The notes: generated from the sequence alone by a model not told the origin. Shown: positions 52,146-59,921, numbered from the stretch's first letter. The stretch is 64,000 nucleotides of DNA from RGIG7332 sp045580305 (GCA_045580305.1 JAZNNQ010000035.1:47374-111373), one strand, 5' to 3'. Numbers and translations: made by a program.

Positions 52146-53393
52146 TTATCTTTTTGCGGTTTCATTTATAAATTCCGGTCGGAATTTAGAATACATAATC
52201 TTTTGCTTGCTGTAAAGGCTGGTATAACCGGAGAGCATATAACTCACCGCACAAGCGATAAGTAAAAATGCTGCGATTTCCATACCAAAAAGCTCAATAC
52301 CTATTAAAAATGATGTTATCGGGCAGTTTGTAACGCCACAGAACACCGCAACCATTGAAACAGCCGCACAAAATGACGGGTCAAGTCCCAGTATTGGGCC
52401 GATAAACGCGCCGAATGTAGCGCCGACAAAGAATGTGGGCACAATTTCACCGCCTTTGAATGCGGCGGCAAGGGTTATTGCGGTAAAAATTATCTTAAGT
52501 ACAAAAGCAACGGGCGAAACCTCACCGCTGAGTGCCTTTTGTATGACATCCATACCCGCACCCAAGTAATCACGCGTGCCAAGTAGCAAAGTAAGCGCGA
52601 TTACGAGAATCGCGCCGATAATAGCGCGCAAATACTCGTTTTTAACGAATTTTTCAGCTAATTTATCGGTTTTGCTCAGGCTTTTGCAGAAAATATAACT
52701 GATTATGGCACAAAGTCCGCCTAAAATCGCAACCTGCACCATAGGAAGCGCAGAAATCGTCGGAATTCCCACCACCGCGCTCCAAATATGGTCGATATTC
52801 GCTGCATTTGACACTAAAATCGCAGTAAAAGCCGACACGGTACAAGGTACCAGCGCCGCATAGTACATAACGCCAACACTTACAACCTCAAGTGAGAATA
52901 CCGCGGCGGCGATAGGTGTGCCGAAGACCGCAGCAAAGCAAGCGCTCATACCGCACATTGTGATAATGTGCATATCCTTGTTATCAAGCTTAAAAAGCTT
53001 GCCGAATACCTGACCCAAGCTTCCGCCGATCTGAAGTGCCGCGCCCTCACGACCTGCAGAGCCGCCGAACAAATGGGTAATCAGCGTACTTATGAAAATA
53101 AGGGGCGCCATGCGTAGGGGCACATTTTCCTCGCTTCTGACCGCAAGAAGCACAAGGTTTGTGTCGTGCCGTCCCTCTTTCGCGCAGAATTTATATAAAA
53201 ATACAATCAGAATACCCGCTACGGGAAGGAGATACAAAAGCCAGGTGTATGTCTTACGAACATTCTCCACAACGCCGAGTAGCCCGTAAAAGGCGCAACC
53301 TACCGCACCTATTACAGCACCTAAAAGCACCGCGATTGCCACCCATTTTATAAAAATTATTCCGTTTTGGCATATTTCTTTAAGCCGTGCCAT
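52146..53393 (-). CDS. CLC-family antiporter, probably fluoride-type (CLC-F-like)
   Basis: A 415-residue CLC protein with about twelve helices. The ion-path motifs are GGSAGREGAALQIGGSLG and FKGGEIVPTFFVGATFGAFIG. They differ from the chloride type (GREGP, GxFxP) and, as I recall, resemble the fluoride/proton CLC-F branch, as does the DTNLVL segment in place of GSGIP. No fluoride riboswitch was found upstream. ATG 53393 with GAGGTG upstream; a longer reading is unsupported. It lies behind a weak terminator after pyrF. Confidence 0.85.
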   Translation of the reverse strand: MARLKEICQNGIIFIKWVAIAVLLGAVIGAVGCAFYGLLGVVENVRKTYTWLLYLLPVAGILIVFLYKFCAKEGRHDTNLVLLAVRSEENVPLRMAPLIFISTLITHLFGGSAGREGAALQIGGSLGQVFGKLFKLDNKDMHIITMCGMSACFAAVFGTPIAAAVFSLEVVSVGVMYYAALVPCTVSAFTAILVSNAANIDHIWSAVVGIPTISALPMVQVAILGGLCAIISYIFCKSLSKTDKLAEKFVKNEYLRAIIGAILVIALTLLLGTRDYLGAGMDVIQKALSGEVSPVAFVLKIIFTAITLAAAFKGGEIVPTFFVGATFGAFIGPILGLDPSFCAAVSMVAVFCGVTNCPITSFLIGIELFGMEIAAFLLIACAVSYMLSGYTSLYSKQKIMYSKFRPEFINETAKR

Positions 53394-53413
53394 AAAATTT
53401 ACACCTCGAAGTA

Positions 53414-53444
53414 AAGCCATAGGGCATAACCTGCCCTATGGCTT
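53414..53444 (-). terminator. Stem-loop after pyrF
   Basis: AAGCCATAGGGCA and its complement form a 13-bp stem. On the minus strand only TTTAC follows, so read-through to the CLC gene is possible. Confidence 0.65.
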
Positions 53445-53449
53445 ATTGT

Positions 53450-54355
53450 TTAGAAATAGATCTCAAGGTCTTTTTTCATTGCAAGGGCAGCATTTCTTGC
53501 CGCTTCCTTGTAATCTGCGCCGGTTTTCTTCCAAGCGTAGATAATTCCGCGGGAAGAATTGATGATAGCGCCGAGACCGTCTTTGTCAAATGCGCCTGCA
53601 AGGTCAGCCGCGGTTGCGCCCTGAGCGCCGTAACCGGGAACTAAGAAAAAGCTCTTGGGACAAGCTGCGCGAAGTTCAGAAAGCTCCTTGGGATGTGTTG
53701 CGCCCACAACAAAACCTACTGATGAATAGCCGTGCTCACCAACCACATCCTCGCCAAGCTTGGAAACCGCCTCTGCCATTGTGCGATAAATTGTCTTATC
53801 GCCAACAATAAGGTCCTGAAGCTCGCTGGAGGAGGGGTTAGATGTTTTAACAAGAACGAACATACTCTTATCGTATTCCTTACAGAGAGAAATGAAAGGA
53901 TTAAGTCCGTCAGAGCCGAGATAACCGTTTACAGTTACACAATCTGCGCCAAAGGGTGCAATTTTTGTACCGCCAAACTCGACCTCGCCAAGATATGCCT
54001 TTGCATATGCGGTTGCGGTAGAGCCGATGTCATTTCTCTTGACATCCGCGATTACATAAAGACCCTTATCCTTAGCATACTGCATTGTGCGCTTTAAGAC
54101 CTCAACGCCCTCGGGACCGTACATTTCATAATATGCAGACTGGGGCTTAACCGCGGGGATAATGTCGCAAACAGCGTCGATAAGGCCAGTATTGAACTCA
54201 TAAATAGCCTCTGCCGCCGCCTTTAAGTTAGCGCCGTATTTCTCTACATTTTTTGCAATAAGCTCCGGCGGCATGGAGTCTAAGTTGGGATCTAAGCCCA
54301 CAACCGTCGGGTTCTTTTTCTCGATAATTTTTTTGATAAGTAAATCCATTGACAT
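53450..54355 (-). CDS. pyrF: Orotidine 5'-phosphate decarboxylase (type 2)
   Basis: A 301-residue enzyme of the longer PyrF subfamily. The catalytic DVKRNDIGSTA, GLDPNLDSMP near the start, FLVPGYGAQG and NSSRGIIYAWKK are present. It makes UMP from OMP. It follows pyrC by 13 nt. ATG 54355. Confidence 0.96.
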   Translation of the reverse strand: MSMDLLIKKIIEKKNPTVVGLDPNLDSMPPELIAKNVEKYGANLKAAAEAIYEFNTGLIDAVCDIIPAVKPQSAYYEMYGPEGVEVLKRTMQYAKDKGLYVIADVKRNDIGSTATAYAKAYLGEVEFGGTKIAPFGADCVTVNGYLGSDGLNPFISLCKEYDKSMFVLVKTSNPSSSELQDLIVGDKTIYRTMAEAVSKLGEDVVGEHGYSSVGFVVGATHPKELSELRAACPKSFFLVPGYGAQGATAADLAGAFDKDGLGAIINSSRGIIYAWKKTGADYKEAARNAALAMKKDLEIYF

Positions 54356-54368
54356 ATTACATTTCCCC

Positions 54369-55658
54369 CTAATTTATTTTTCCGTTTTCTAAAACAATTT
54401 TTCCTGAAACTATGGTATATTCAGCGGCACCGTAAAGTGTTGCGCCGATGTAAGGCGTGTTCTTCGCCTTTGATACGATTTCCTCTTCCTTAACGGTGAA
54501 GCTCTTTTCACAATCAAAAATTACGATGTCAGCGGTACCGCCCTCGGCAATATAGCCCGCGTCTATTCCAATAATCTCAGCCGGACGATATGTCATACAA
54601 GCGATAATATCGGAAAGTGACATTCTGCCCTTACGATAAAGCTCGGTTATTGCAAGAGGCAGTGATGTTTCAAAGCCTAAAATGCCGTTTGGTGCCGCCT
54701 CAAAACTCTTTGCCTTTTCATCTGCATGATGGGGCGCATGGTCGGTAACAATAGCATCAATCGTGCCGTCAGCAAGGCCTTCGATAATAGCCTCTAAATC
54801 ATCTTCCGTTCTCAGCGGCGGGTTCATTTTTGCCATTGTTCCCAGTCGCTCGCAGGCCTCTTCGGTAAGCGAGAAGTAGTGAGGACAGGTTTCGCAAGTT
54901 ACCTTTATGCCGCGTTTTTTTGCATCCCGTACTAAGGCTACCGAGCCGCGCGTGCTCACATGGGCAATATGAATATGAGAATCAACAGTATAGCCTAAAA
55001 CTATATCACGGGCAGCCATAGCTTCCTCAGCGGCGGTGGAAATCTCGGAAACGCCCATTCGCTTTGCAACAGCGCCCTCGTTCATAGCACCGTTTTTGGC
55101 AAGGTTTAAATCCTCACAATGGGATATGACCGGCATACCCAAGGCATCTGCATAAATAAGCGCTTGCTTCATTGTTTCAGCATTCATAACCGGTCTGCCA
55201 TCATCACTAACCGCAACCGCACCTGCTTCCTTGAGGGCTTTAAAATCTGTCATTTCCTCACCGAGAAGCCCTTTTGTAATTGCGCCGATGGGGTAAACAT
55301 GGACATAGCCTACCTCGCCCACTCTGCGATTAATATACTCGATTACCTTTTTACTGTCGGTAGCGGGGCTGGTATTGGGCATACAAGCGATAGATGTAAT
55401 ACCGCCGCGAGCGGCAGAGCGTGTACCGGTTTCGATATCCTCTTTGTATTCAAAGCCCGGTTCACGAAGGTGTGTGTGGATATCCACAATGCCGGGGGCG
55501 ACGATTTTACCGCTTGCATCGATGACCTTATCACCTGCATCGGGAGTAATCTCCTCAGCAATAAGAGTGATTTTGTCATCGCAAATTTTAATGTCAAATT
55601 TACCGTTTATATTATTTTTCGGGCTTATTACCCGACCGTTTTTTATGATTATGCTCAT
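54369..55658 (-). CDS. pyrC: Dihydroorotase
   Basis: A 429-residue class I (PyrC) amidohydrolase. Metal histidines lie in DIHTHLREPGFEYKEDIETG, with HCEDLNL and AHVST and the last Asp in ATDHAPHH. It closes carbamoyl aspartate to dihydroorotate. It starts 4 nt after a lipoprotein gene and precedes pyrF. pyrK-pyrD are 6 kb away on the other strand; pyrB and carAB are not in the window. Confidence 0.96.
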   Translation of the reverse strand: MSIIIKNGRVISPKNNINGKFDIKICDDKITLIAEEITPDAGDKVIDASGKIVAPGIVDIHTHLREPGFEYKEDIETGTRSAARGGITSIACMPNTSPATDSKKVIEYINRRVGEVGYVHVYPIGAITKGLLGEEMTDFKALKEAGAVAVSDDGRPVMNAETMKQALIYADALGMPVISHCEDLNLAKNGAMNEGAVAKRMGVSEISTAAEEAMAARDIVLGYTVDSHIHIAHVSTRGSVALVRDAKKRGIKVTCETCPHYFSLTEEACERLGTMAKMNPPLRTEDDLEAIIEGLADGTIDAIVTDHAPHHADEKAKSFEAAPNGILGFETSLPLAITELYRKGRMSLSDIIACMTYRPAEIIGIDAGYIAEGGTADIVIFDCEKSFTVKEEEIVSKAKNTPYIGATLYGAAEYTIVSGKIVLENGKIN

Positions 55659-55662
55659 ATTC

Positions 55663-56247
55663 TTACTCCTTCTCGTTTAATACCATCTGCTTGATTATGT
55701 CGTTATCGGTATAAAGCTGAAGGCTTGAACCGTCTGCATTAAACCAGGAATAGATTTTAGAGAAGTTGTTGGGGTTATTGGCGCTGTATTCGCAGGAAAG
55801 TTCGATACCCTCGCCCAAAATTTCCTTCACATTTTTCATAAGCTGGTCCTGATCCAACTTCGCAAGATCTTCCTCGGTAAAAGGTTTGCAGAATTTAACA
55901 AGCTCGGAAGCGTTGTTGTAATACAAAATTTTAGCGGAAACCGTGTCATCAAAGGAATAAATGACCGAAACGCCGGCGCTCTTTTTGTCGTTTTTGTATG
56001 TGGTGTAGGTCTTTGCGCCGTCCTGGTCAAAGCTGTCCTCACCAATACCGAAGAGCGCCTCGATCTGCTGACGGGTCGTGCCGCGCTTTATCTGATTATA
56101 ATAGGAATAAAGCTCCTCAATTGTTTCCGGCGGAATTGCAGTGGGATCAATGGTTGTATCCACCACTTCCCCATCGTCAAACAGCGAGCAAGAGGTAAGG
56201 CTTAAAACTAAAAGCGCGCTTAAAATTATCATCAGAATTTTTTTCAT
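55663..56247 (-). CDS. Lipoprotein of unknown function (SmpA/BLIP-like domain)
   Basis: A 194-residue lipoprotein. Signal peptide with lipobox LTSC (lipid Cys at residue 20). The domain IKRGTTRQQIEALFGIGEDSF followed by YTTYKNDKKSAGVSVIYSFDD resembles the SmpA/OmlA or DUF3862-type fold. ATG 56247 is preceded by GGAGAAG; a longer upstream frame is not supported. It lies directly before pyrC, but any role there is unknown. Confidence 0.8.
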   Translation of the reverse strand: MKKILMIILSALLVLSLTSCSLFDDGEVVDTTIDPTAIPPETIEELYSYYNQIKRGTTRQQIEALFGIGEDSFDQDGAKTYTTYKNDKKSAGVSVIYSFDDTVSAKILYYNNASELVKFCKPFTEEDLAKLDQDQLMKNVKEILGEGIELSCEYSANNPNNFSKIYSWFNADGSSLQLYTDNDIIKQMVLNEKE

Positions 56248-56341
56248 TTTTCTTCTCCTTTTGCCACAACATACCTCACAATTTCTTATTAAATCCGGTG
56301 ATACTAAAAACGGATAAAAAAGAAATGAGGTAGAAAATATA

Positions 56342-56512
56342 ATGAAAACTTTTTTAAAGGGTATGGCCGCCGGTCTCGCGGTGGGTGCGACAACAGCGGT
56401 TGTTCTTATGCCCAAAACACACAAGAGCAAAAAAATGATGAAAACCACCACCGGCCGTGCCTTAAAGGCGGTCGGCACTATGATCGACAATTTTCAGGCG
56501 ATGGTCGATTAA
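56342..56512 (+). CDS. Small membrane protein (56 aa)
   Basis: A short gene with ATG 56342 and GAGG about 11 nt upstream. The first 24 residues (MKTFLKGMAAGLAVGATTAV...) are hydrophobic and glycine/alanine-rich, followed by a basic stretch (KTHKSKKMMKTTTGRALK) and an amphipathic helix. It resembles small YtxH-like or YrzQ-like proteins of Bacillota. The function is unknown. Clean start, stop and codon use support it. Confidence 0.7.
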   Translation: MKTFLKGMAAGLAVGATTAVVLMPKTHKSKKMMKTTTGRALKAVGTMIDNFQAMVD

Positions 56513-56611
56513 GCTTGCGGGCAATCGCGCCCGCTACATATTTTATTTTACCACACTTTTTCAACTTATGGTAGTATTTTTATAATTTAATAAAAATTTT
56601 AAAAATTTCTC

Positions 56612-56640
56612 TTGCATTTCTTTTTTTGTTGTGATATTAT
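56612..56640 (+). promoter_or_regulatory. Promoter of tRNA-Arg
   Basis: TTGCAT (56612-56617), 17 bp, TATTAT (56635-56640), 25 bp before the tRNA. Confidence 0.75.
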
Positions 56641-56665
56641 ATATTGGCATCGTGAAAAGCGATAC

Positions 56666-56742
56666 GCGCTCGTAGCTCAGCTGGATAGAGTACTTGACTA
56701 CGAATCAAGGGGTCACAGGTTCGAATCCTGTCGGGCGTGCCA
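56666..56742 (+). tRNA. tRNA-Arg (anticodon ACG)
   Basis: A full cloverleaf: acceptor GCGCTCG with CGGGCGT (first pair G-U), D-arm GCTC/GAGT, anticodon stem CTTGA/TCAAG with loop CTACGAA (anticodon 56700-56702), T-arm ACAGG/CCTGT with TTCGAAT, and encoded CCA at 56740-56742. A34 would become inosine to read CGN codons. Confidence 0.96.
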
Positions 56743-56782
56743 AACACACCGATATCACTTTTGTGATATCGGTGTGTTTTTT
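56743..56782 (+). terminator. Terminator of the tRNA
   Basis: A 16-bp perfect stem (AACACACCGATATCAC and its complement), TTTT loop and TTTT tail. Confidence 0.92.
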
Positions 56783-56785
56783 ATG

Positions 56786-56860
56786 TTCTGCGGGATTCGA
56801 AAGGCGGCCCTTGGCGACAGTCCGGTGGACTGTCTCAACCGCCGTGGCTTTTCCGCAGAA
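56786..56860. repeat. 75-nt imperfect palindrome
   Basis: TTCTGCGG (56786-56793) pairs with CCGCAGAA (56853-56860); inside GAAAG-GCGG pairs with CCGCC-CTTTTC and the centre GACAGTCC pairs with GGACTGTC. It lies between the tRNA terminator and the duplicated tRNA end. Origin unknown. Confidence 0.65.
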
Positions 56861-56863
56861 AAG

Positions 56864-56884
56864 CGAATCCTGTCGGGCGTGCCA
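56864..56884. repeat. Duplicate of the tRNA-Arg 3' end (possible attachment-site scar)
   Basis: These 21 nt are identical to 56722-56742, the last 21 nt of the tRNA including CCA. The copies are 142 bp apart. A second terminator follows at once, as expected if this were the old 3' end of the tRNA locus. Confidence 0.75.
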
Positions 56885-56938
56885 AAATCGCGGTATACAG
56901 GCTGTTTGTTTACACCTGTTTATGTCCCGCGATTTTTT
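56885..56938 (+). terminator. Second terminator, after the duplicated tRNA end
   Basis: AAATCGCGG (56885-56893) pairs with CCGCGATTT (56927-56935) over a long loop with an inner AGG/CCT, then TTT. Confidence 0.7.
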
Positions 56939-57080
56939 CATAGGGGGCTTTTCCCCCTCTTGACATAGATTTTCTCCGCTAAGCTCTGAAAATCTACTGT
57001 CACCCCCTTAGATGTAAGCAGTTTATGCCATTCGGCAACCCGCTTTCCTGTCGGGTAATATTTATTCGCAATTTCATAAT
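56939..57080. other. Intergenic stretch with an inverted repeat, no gene
   Basis: TGACA-AGATTTTC (56961-56974) pairs with GAAAATCT-TGTCA (56988-57002), flanked by GGGGG and CCCCC runs. The rest shows only a short ACCCG/CGGGT hairpin. No coding sequence is supported. Confidence 0.5.
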
Positions 57081-57110
57081 AAAAAGCGGTGGCGAACGCC
57101 ACCGCTTTTT
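57081..57110 (-). terminator. Terminator of mntP
   Basis: AAAAAGCGGTGGC and GCCACCGCTTTTT with a 4-nt loop; T-run on the minus strand. Confidence 0.9.
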
Positions 57111-57678
57111 AAAATACTCCGCTTATAAAAATTTCAATTCCTATTGCGATAAGGATTATTCCACCTAAAATGCTTGCTTTCCCCGCAAGGTGGGTTCCCG
57201 CTTTTCTGCCAATGATAACACCCGCCATACAAATTACAAATGTAACCGCGGCAATAATAAGAGAAGCGGAAATTGCGGAAAGCAGATTATAATGAGCGAT
57301 GGCAAAACCCACCGACAGCGCATCAATTGAGGTGGCAATGCCCTGGACAAAAAGCTCACCCATACCAAGCCTTCCCTCACACTCTTCTTCCTCGCCACGG
57401 ATGCCCTCTATAAGCATCTTACCGCCGATGAAGCCTAAAAGAACAAGGGCTATCCAGGGGATAAATTTTTGAAATCCTTCAAAAACGCTCACAATCGTAT
57501 GTACACAAATCCAGCCGAGCATAGGCATCAGCGCCTGGAAAAATGCAAAAACTCCTGCGATAAGGCACATTTTTCTCTTTTTCATACAAGGCGCGTTAAG
57601 TCCATTTGCAAGGGATACGGAAAAGGCGTCCATGGCAAGTCCAACACCCAATATAATATTGGTCAATATAAAAGTCAC
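57109..57678 (-). CDS. mntP: Manganese efflux pump MntP
   Basis: A 189-residue six-helix membrane protein. The two family repeats are clear: GVGLAMDAFSVSLANG and VQGIATSIDALSVGFAI with the essential aspartates, plus the middle acidic loop GEEEECEGRLG. It exports Mn2+. No yybP-ykoY manganese riboswitch precedes it. Instead it has its own promoter at 57714-57742 and an SdpR-type operator just upstream of that. ATG 57678 with CGGAG upstream. Confidence 0.94.
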   Translation of the reverse strand: MTFILTNIILGVGLAMDAFSVSLANGLNAPCMKKRKMCLIAGVFAFFQALMPMLGWICVHTIVSVFEGFQKFIPWIALVLLGFIGGKMLIEGIRGEEEECEGRLGMGELFVQGIATSIDALSVGFAIAHYNLLSAISASLIIAAVTFVICMAGVIIGRKAGTHLAGKASILGGIILIAIGIEIFISGVF

Positions 57679-57713
57679 GCTAAAAACACTCCGTACTGTA
57701 AAGTATACGAGCT

Positions 57714-57742
57714 ATTCTATCACATATGCAATATTTTGTCAA
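57714..57742 (-). promoter_or_regulatory. Promoter of mntP
   Basis: TTGACA (57737-57742), 17 bp, TAGAAT (57714-57719) on the minus strand. Confidence 0.82.
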
Positions 57743-57747
57743 AAAAG

Positions 57748-57769
57748 TATTTAGATAAATTTCTAAATA
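57748..57769. promoter_or_regulatory. Operator-like palindrome O1 (SdpR type)
   Basis: TATTTAGA, 6 bp, TCTAAATA. It lies 5 bp upstream of the mntP -35 and 5 bp upstream of the sdpR -35, so it could affect both divergent promoters. Confidence 0.7.
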
Positions 57770-57773
57770 GTTA

Positions 57774-57802
57774 TTGACAAGAGCTGTTGGGTGTGATATA
57801 TT
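57774..57802 (+). promoter_or_regulatory. Promoter of sdpR-sdpI
   Basis: TTGACA (57774-57779), 17 bp, TATATT (57797-57802). Confidence 0.85.
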
Positions 57803-57826
57803 CTATTTAGAAAGCTTTCTAAATAG
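57803..57826. promoter_or_regulatory. Operator palindrome O2 (SdpR type)
   Basis: A perfect 24-bp palindrome containing the same arms as O1 (TATTTAGA-N6-TCTAAATA), placed directly after the -10 over the start of transcription: a repressor site by position. Confidence 0.85.
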
Positions 57827-57846
57827 GTTTCAAGGGAGGAATAATT

Positions 57847-58125
57847 ATGGGTATTAATGAGACCTTAAAGGCCATATCCGATCCGGTGCGCCGTGATATT
57901 CTGGCGCTTCTTAAGAACGGGCAGATGTCCGCGGGTGAAATAAGCGATAAATTCAATTTAACCGGCGCAACCGTTTCCTATCATCTGTCAAAGCTTAAAG
58001 CGGCGGATCTGATTTGTGAGGAGAAGAGCAAGAATTTCATATATTATCGGTTAAATTCTTCTATTTTTGAAGAGGTACTTACCTGGATTTACAGTTTAGG
58101 AGGTAAAGAAAATGAAAAAGATTAA
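57847..58125 (+). CDS. sdpR: ArsR/SdpR-family autorepressor
   Basis: A 92-residue winged-helix repressor. LKAISDPVRRDILALLKNG and the recognition part GEISDKFNLTGATVSYHLSKLKAADLI are typical of SdpR; the metal-binding cysteines of ArsR sensors are missing. In Bacillus SdpR is held at the membrane by SdpI bound to toxin. The gene overlaps sdpI by 14 nt. Palindrome O2 over its promoter suggests autoregulation. Start ATG 57847 with GGGAGG. Confidence 0.92.
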   Translation: MGINETLKAISDPVRRDILALLKNGQMSAGEISDKFNLTGATVSYHLSKLKAADLICEEKSKNFIYYRLNSSIFEEVLTWIYSLGGKENEKD

Positions 58126-58738
58126 ATGGAAAACTCTTATAATAACCTGTCTTGTTTGTATCGCGCCAATTCTTTTGGGACTTACGGTGTACGACAAGTT
58201 GCCTGAGCAGGTGGCAATTCATTTTGATATGAACAACAACCCTGATAATTTCGCATCAAGACCCTTTGCGGTGTTTGTGATCCCCCTGCTTATGTTGCCG
58301 CTACAGATTTATTGCTGCGTACTCAATGACCTGCTTGCCGCAAAATACGGTGAACGCAAGAAATTTTCCCTTGTCACTAAGTGGATTATCCCTATGCTGT
58401 CCGTAATTCTATATACAACCACAATTCTCTTTGCATTGGGCAGCGCTTTGGACATCCGCAGAATTGCGATATTCATTGTCGGCATGATCTTCATTGTTAT
58501 CGGAAATTATATGCCGAAGTTTGATCACATTCAGGTTATGGGAAAAACTAAAAAGGTTGAGGGCGACAAGGCTCGGAAAATCCACCGTTTTATCGGTTAT
58601 CTTACGGTGATTATGGGAGCAATTCACCTGATTACCCTTTTCTTCCCGCCCATTGCCAGCATAATTTCCCTTTTTCTTATGATACCCTATGCTATTCTGT
58701 GTGTGGTATACGGAATTAAAATAGGAAAAAGTAAATAA
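58112..58738 (+). CDS. sdpI: SdpI-family immunity/membrane protein
   Basis: A 208-residue membrane protein with six helices. The N-terminal DUF1648 part has YDKLPEQVAIHFDMNNNPDNFASRP, and the SdpI part has IFIVIGNYMPKF followed by the second helix pair. SdpI gives immunity to the killing toxin SdpC and relays the signal to SdpR in B. subtilis. No sdpABC toxin genes are here, so it may protect against toxins of others or have another role. ATG overlaps the sdpR end. Confidence 0.9.
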   Translation: MKKIKWKTLIITCLVCIAPILLGLTVYDKLPEQVAIHFDMNNNPDNFASRPFAVFVIPLLMLPLQIYCCVLNDLLAAKYGERKKFSLVTKWIIPMLSVILYTTTILFALGSALDIRRIAIFIVGMIFIVIGNYMPKFDHIQVMGKTKKVEGDKARKIHRFIGYLTVIMGAIHLITLFFPPIASIISLFLMIPYAILCVVYGIKIGKSK

Positions 58739-58774
58739 AAAAGACGCTAAGTGATAACTCACTTAGCGTCTTTT
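58739..58774. terminator. Bidirectional terminator between sdpI and the reverse transcriptase gene
   Basis: AAAAGACGCTAAGTG and CACTTAGCGTCTTTT with a 6-nt loop. The last codons of the reverse transcriptase lie in it. Confidence 0.9.
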
Positions 58775-59682
58775 ATTTGCTTTATAAGCCAGTGTTTGGC
58801 TTCTTGTGCTTGAGCATTGTCGGGGGTTATTTGCAGTATGTAATTTGCCCGGCCGAGCAGTTTCAAAAGATACTGTTTCGGGGAAATATCAAGGCCAAGT
58901 CGCGCTATATGCTCCTCAACGCCGTATTTTTTACAATAATAAACTTCCTGGCGTAATTTTCGCTTATAGAATGCGGGAGCATTTAATTTTTCATTTACGA
59001 CGATGCCTGTAACCTGCTTCTTCTGGCCGCGTCTTAGCACCACGGTTTTCTTGTCATTCAAGAAAAAGCCCATCTTTCTAAGCTCTACCCGCACGAAGAA
59101 AATAACATCCCGCGGGTTGAATTTGCCGGAGAAGGTCATATCGTCGCAATAGCGTGTGTATTTTATATCCTTGCTCGCGCACCATTTTCCAACCGTGTTG
59201 TCAAAATCACGCATTATGATATTTGAAATTACCGGCGAGGTAGGTGCTCCTTGCGGAAGGCTGTCGCGATACATACAAAGAAGTGTCAGCAGGATGCGAT
59301 TAGGCTCGGAATATTTTTGGGCAGGAAATGCCTTATCCTTGACCTGCGGATAAATGATATTATCAAAGAAATGTCGTATATCAAGCTTTAATATCACCGG
59401 TGCACCGATATGGGGTCGCGCGTTTGCAATCGTGCTGCCGCAGAGGCGATATGCGGTGGCATATGGTGAAATCTCCTCATAAGCTAAAAGCTTATCCGCA
59501 ATTCTTCGCTGGATAGTCTTCAGGAAATTATCCGGCACACATAGTTCTCTGTACTCACCATTGCCTTTTGGTACCTTCACATTGTGATAATGTCTGTACC
59601 AATGATGGGTCGCACCATACAGCGCCCTTGCGGGCATACCAAGGTCTTTGGTAAGGGAGGAAAGCTCTTTATGTACTATCAT
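58759..59682 (-). CDS. Retron-type reverse transcriptase
   Basis: A 307-residue reverse transcriptase of retron size. Motifs: NAxxH as NARPH (87-91), palm Asp in LKLDIRHFF (101), LPQGAPTSPVISN (142-153), the active YCDD box (178-181) in TRYCDDMTFSG, NDKKT (209-213) and the retron VTG box in VTGIVVN (224-230). NAxxH and VTG distinguish retrons from group II intron and DGR enzymes. There is no maturase, endonuclease or fused effector domain. It should make msDNA from the RNA just upstream. ATG 59682 follows GGAGGAGAG. Neighbouring genes are not known retron effectors. Confidence 0.92.
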   Translation of the reverse strand: MIVHKELSSLTKDLGMPARALYGATHHWYRHYHNVKVPKGNGEYRELCVPDNFLKTIQRRIADKLLAYEEISPYATAYRLCGSTIANARPHIGAPVILKLDIRHFFDNIIYPQVKDKAFPAQKYSEPNRILLTLLCMYRDSLPQGAPTSPVISNIIMRDFDNTVGKWCASKDIKYTRYCDDMTFSGKFNPRDVIFFVRVELRKMGFFLNDKKTVVLRRGQKKQVTGIVVNEKLNAPAFYKRKLRQEVYYCKKYGVEEHIARLGLDISPKQYLLKLLGRANYILQITPDNAQAQEAKHWLIKQIKDAK

Positions 59683-59724
59683 ATTTTTAAACTCTCCTCC
59701 CTTTCTTATTACGGAACAAAACAA

Positions 59725-59921
59725 TGCGAATCACGAAGCTGCAAGCTGTATTTTTATGCCCACGAAGTGGGCCATTATACAGCGGCGCACGCTTCGGCTG
59801 AACGAAGTGAATCTCTCATAATTCTGCATCCCGAACGCGACTCGCGGCCGGTGCCAATGTAAATGGACTTGCTCTAATGCTCCGTTTTCCAAAGATTTTG
59901 CTTGTGTGATGGATTATCGCA
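59725..59921 (-). ncRNA. Candidate retron msr-msd RNA
   Basis: The leader of the reverse transcriptase folds like a retron RNA. A possible a1 (TGCGA 59917-59921 and ATCAC 59906-59910, 6-nt bulge) pairs with a2 GTGATTCGCA (59725-59734). Next to a1 is AGC (59900-59902), a possible branching-G site. A long msd-like hairpin spans 59734-59796: CGAAGC/GCTTCG, CTGTAT/ATACAG, GCCCAC/GTGGGC with a TTC loop. A CGCGA/TCGCG hairpin lies in the msr part. Exact ends are not determined. Confidence 0.65.

Noticed and set aside
51492..52265. 257-codon frame opposite the SDR gene
   Set aside because: Antisense shadow of a clear SDR enzyme; cysteine/histidine-rich and without family features.
53394..53449. Fluoride (crcB) riboswitch before the CLC gene
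   Set aside because: The gap holds only a stem-loop and a ribosome binding site; no conserved fluoride-aptamer sequence.
56705..56941. Minus-strand open frame ending PTGFEPVTP
   Set aside because: A well-known artefact of translating tRNA T-arms on the opposite strand.
56612..56968. Plus-strand open frame across the tRNA-Arg gene
   Set aside because: It is a translation of the tRNA, its terminator and the repeat; such frames are common artefacts.
57679..57846. Manganese (yybP-ykoY) riboswitch before mntP
   Set aside because: The leader is only about 30 nt and lacks the conserved loops.
58759..59682. Reverse transcriptase as group II intron or diversity-generating type
   Set aside because: Too short for a maturase, no endonuclease domain or intron RNA domains, and the box is QGxxTSP rather than the SQ form of diversity-generating enzymes; no template/variable repeats were seen.
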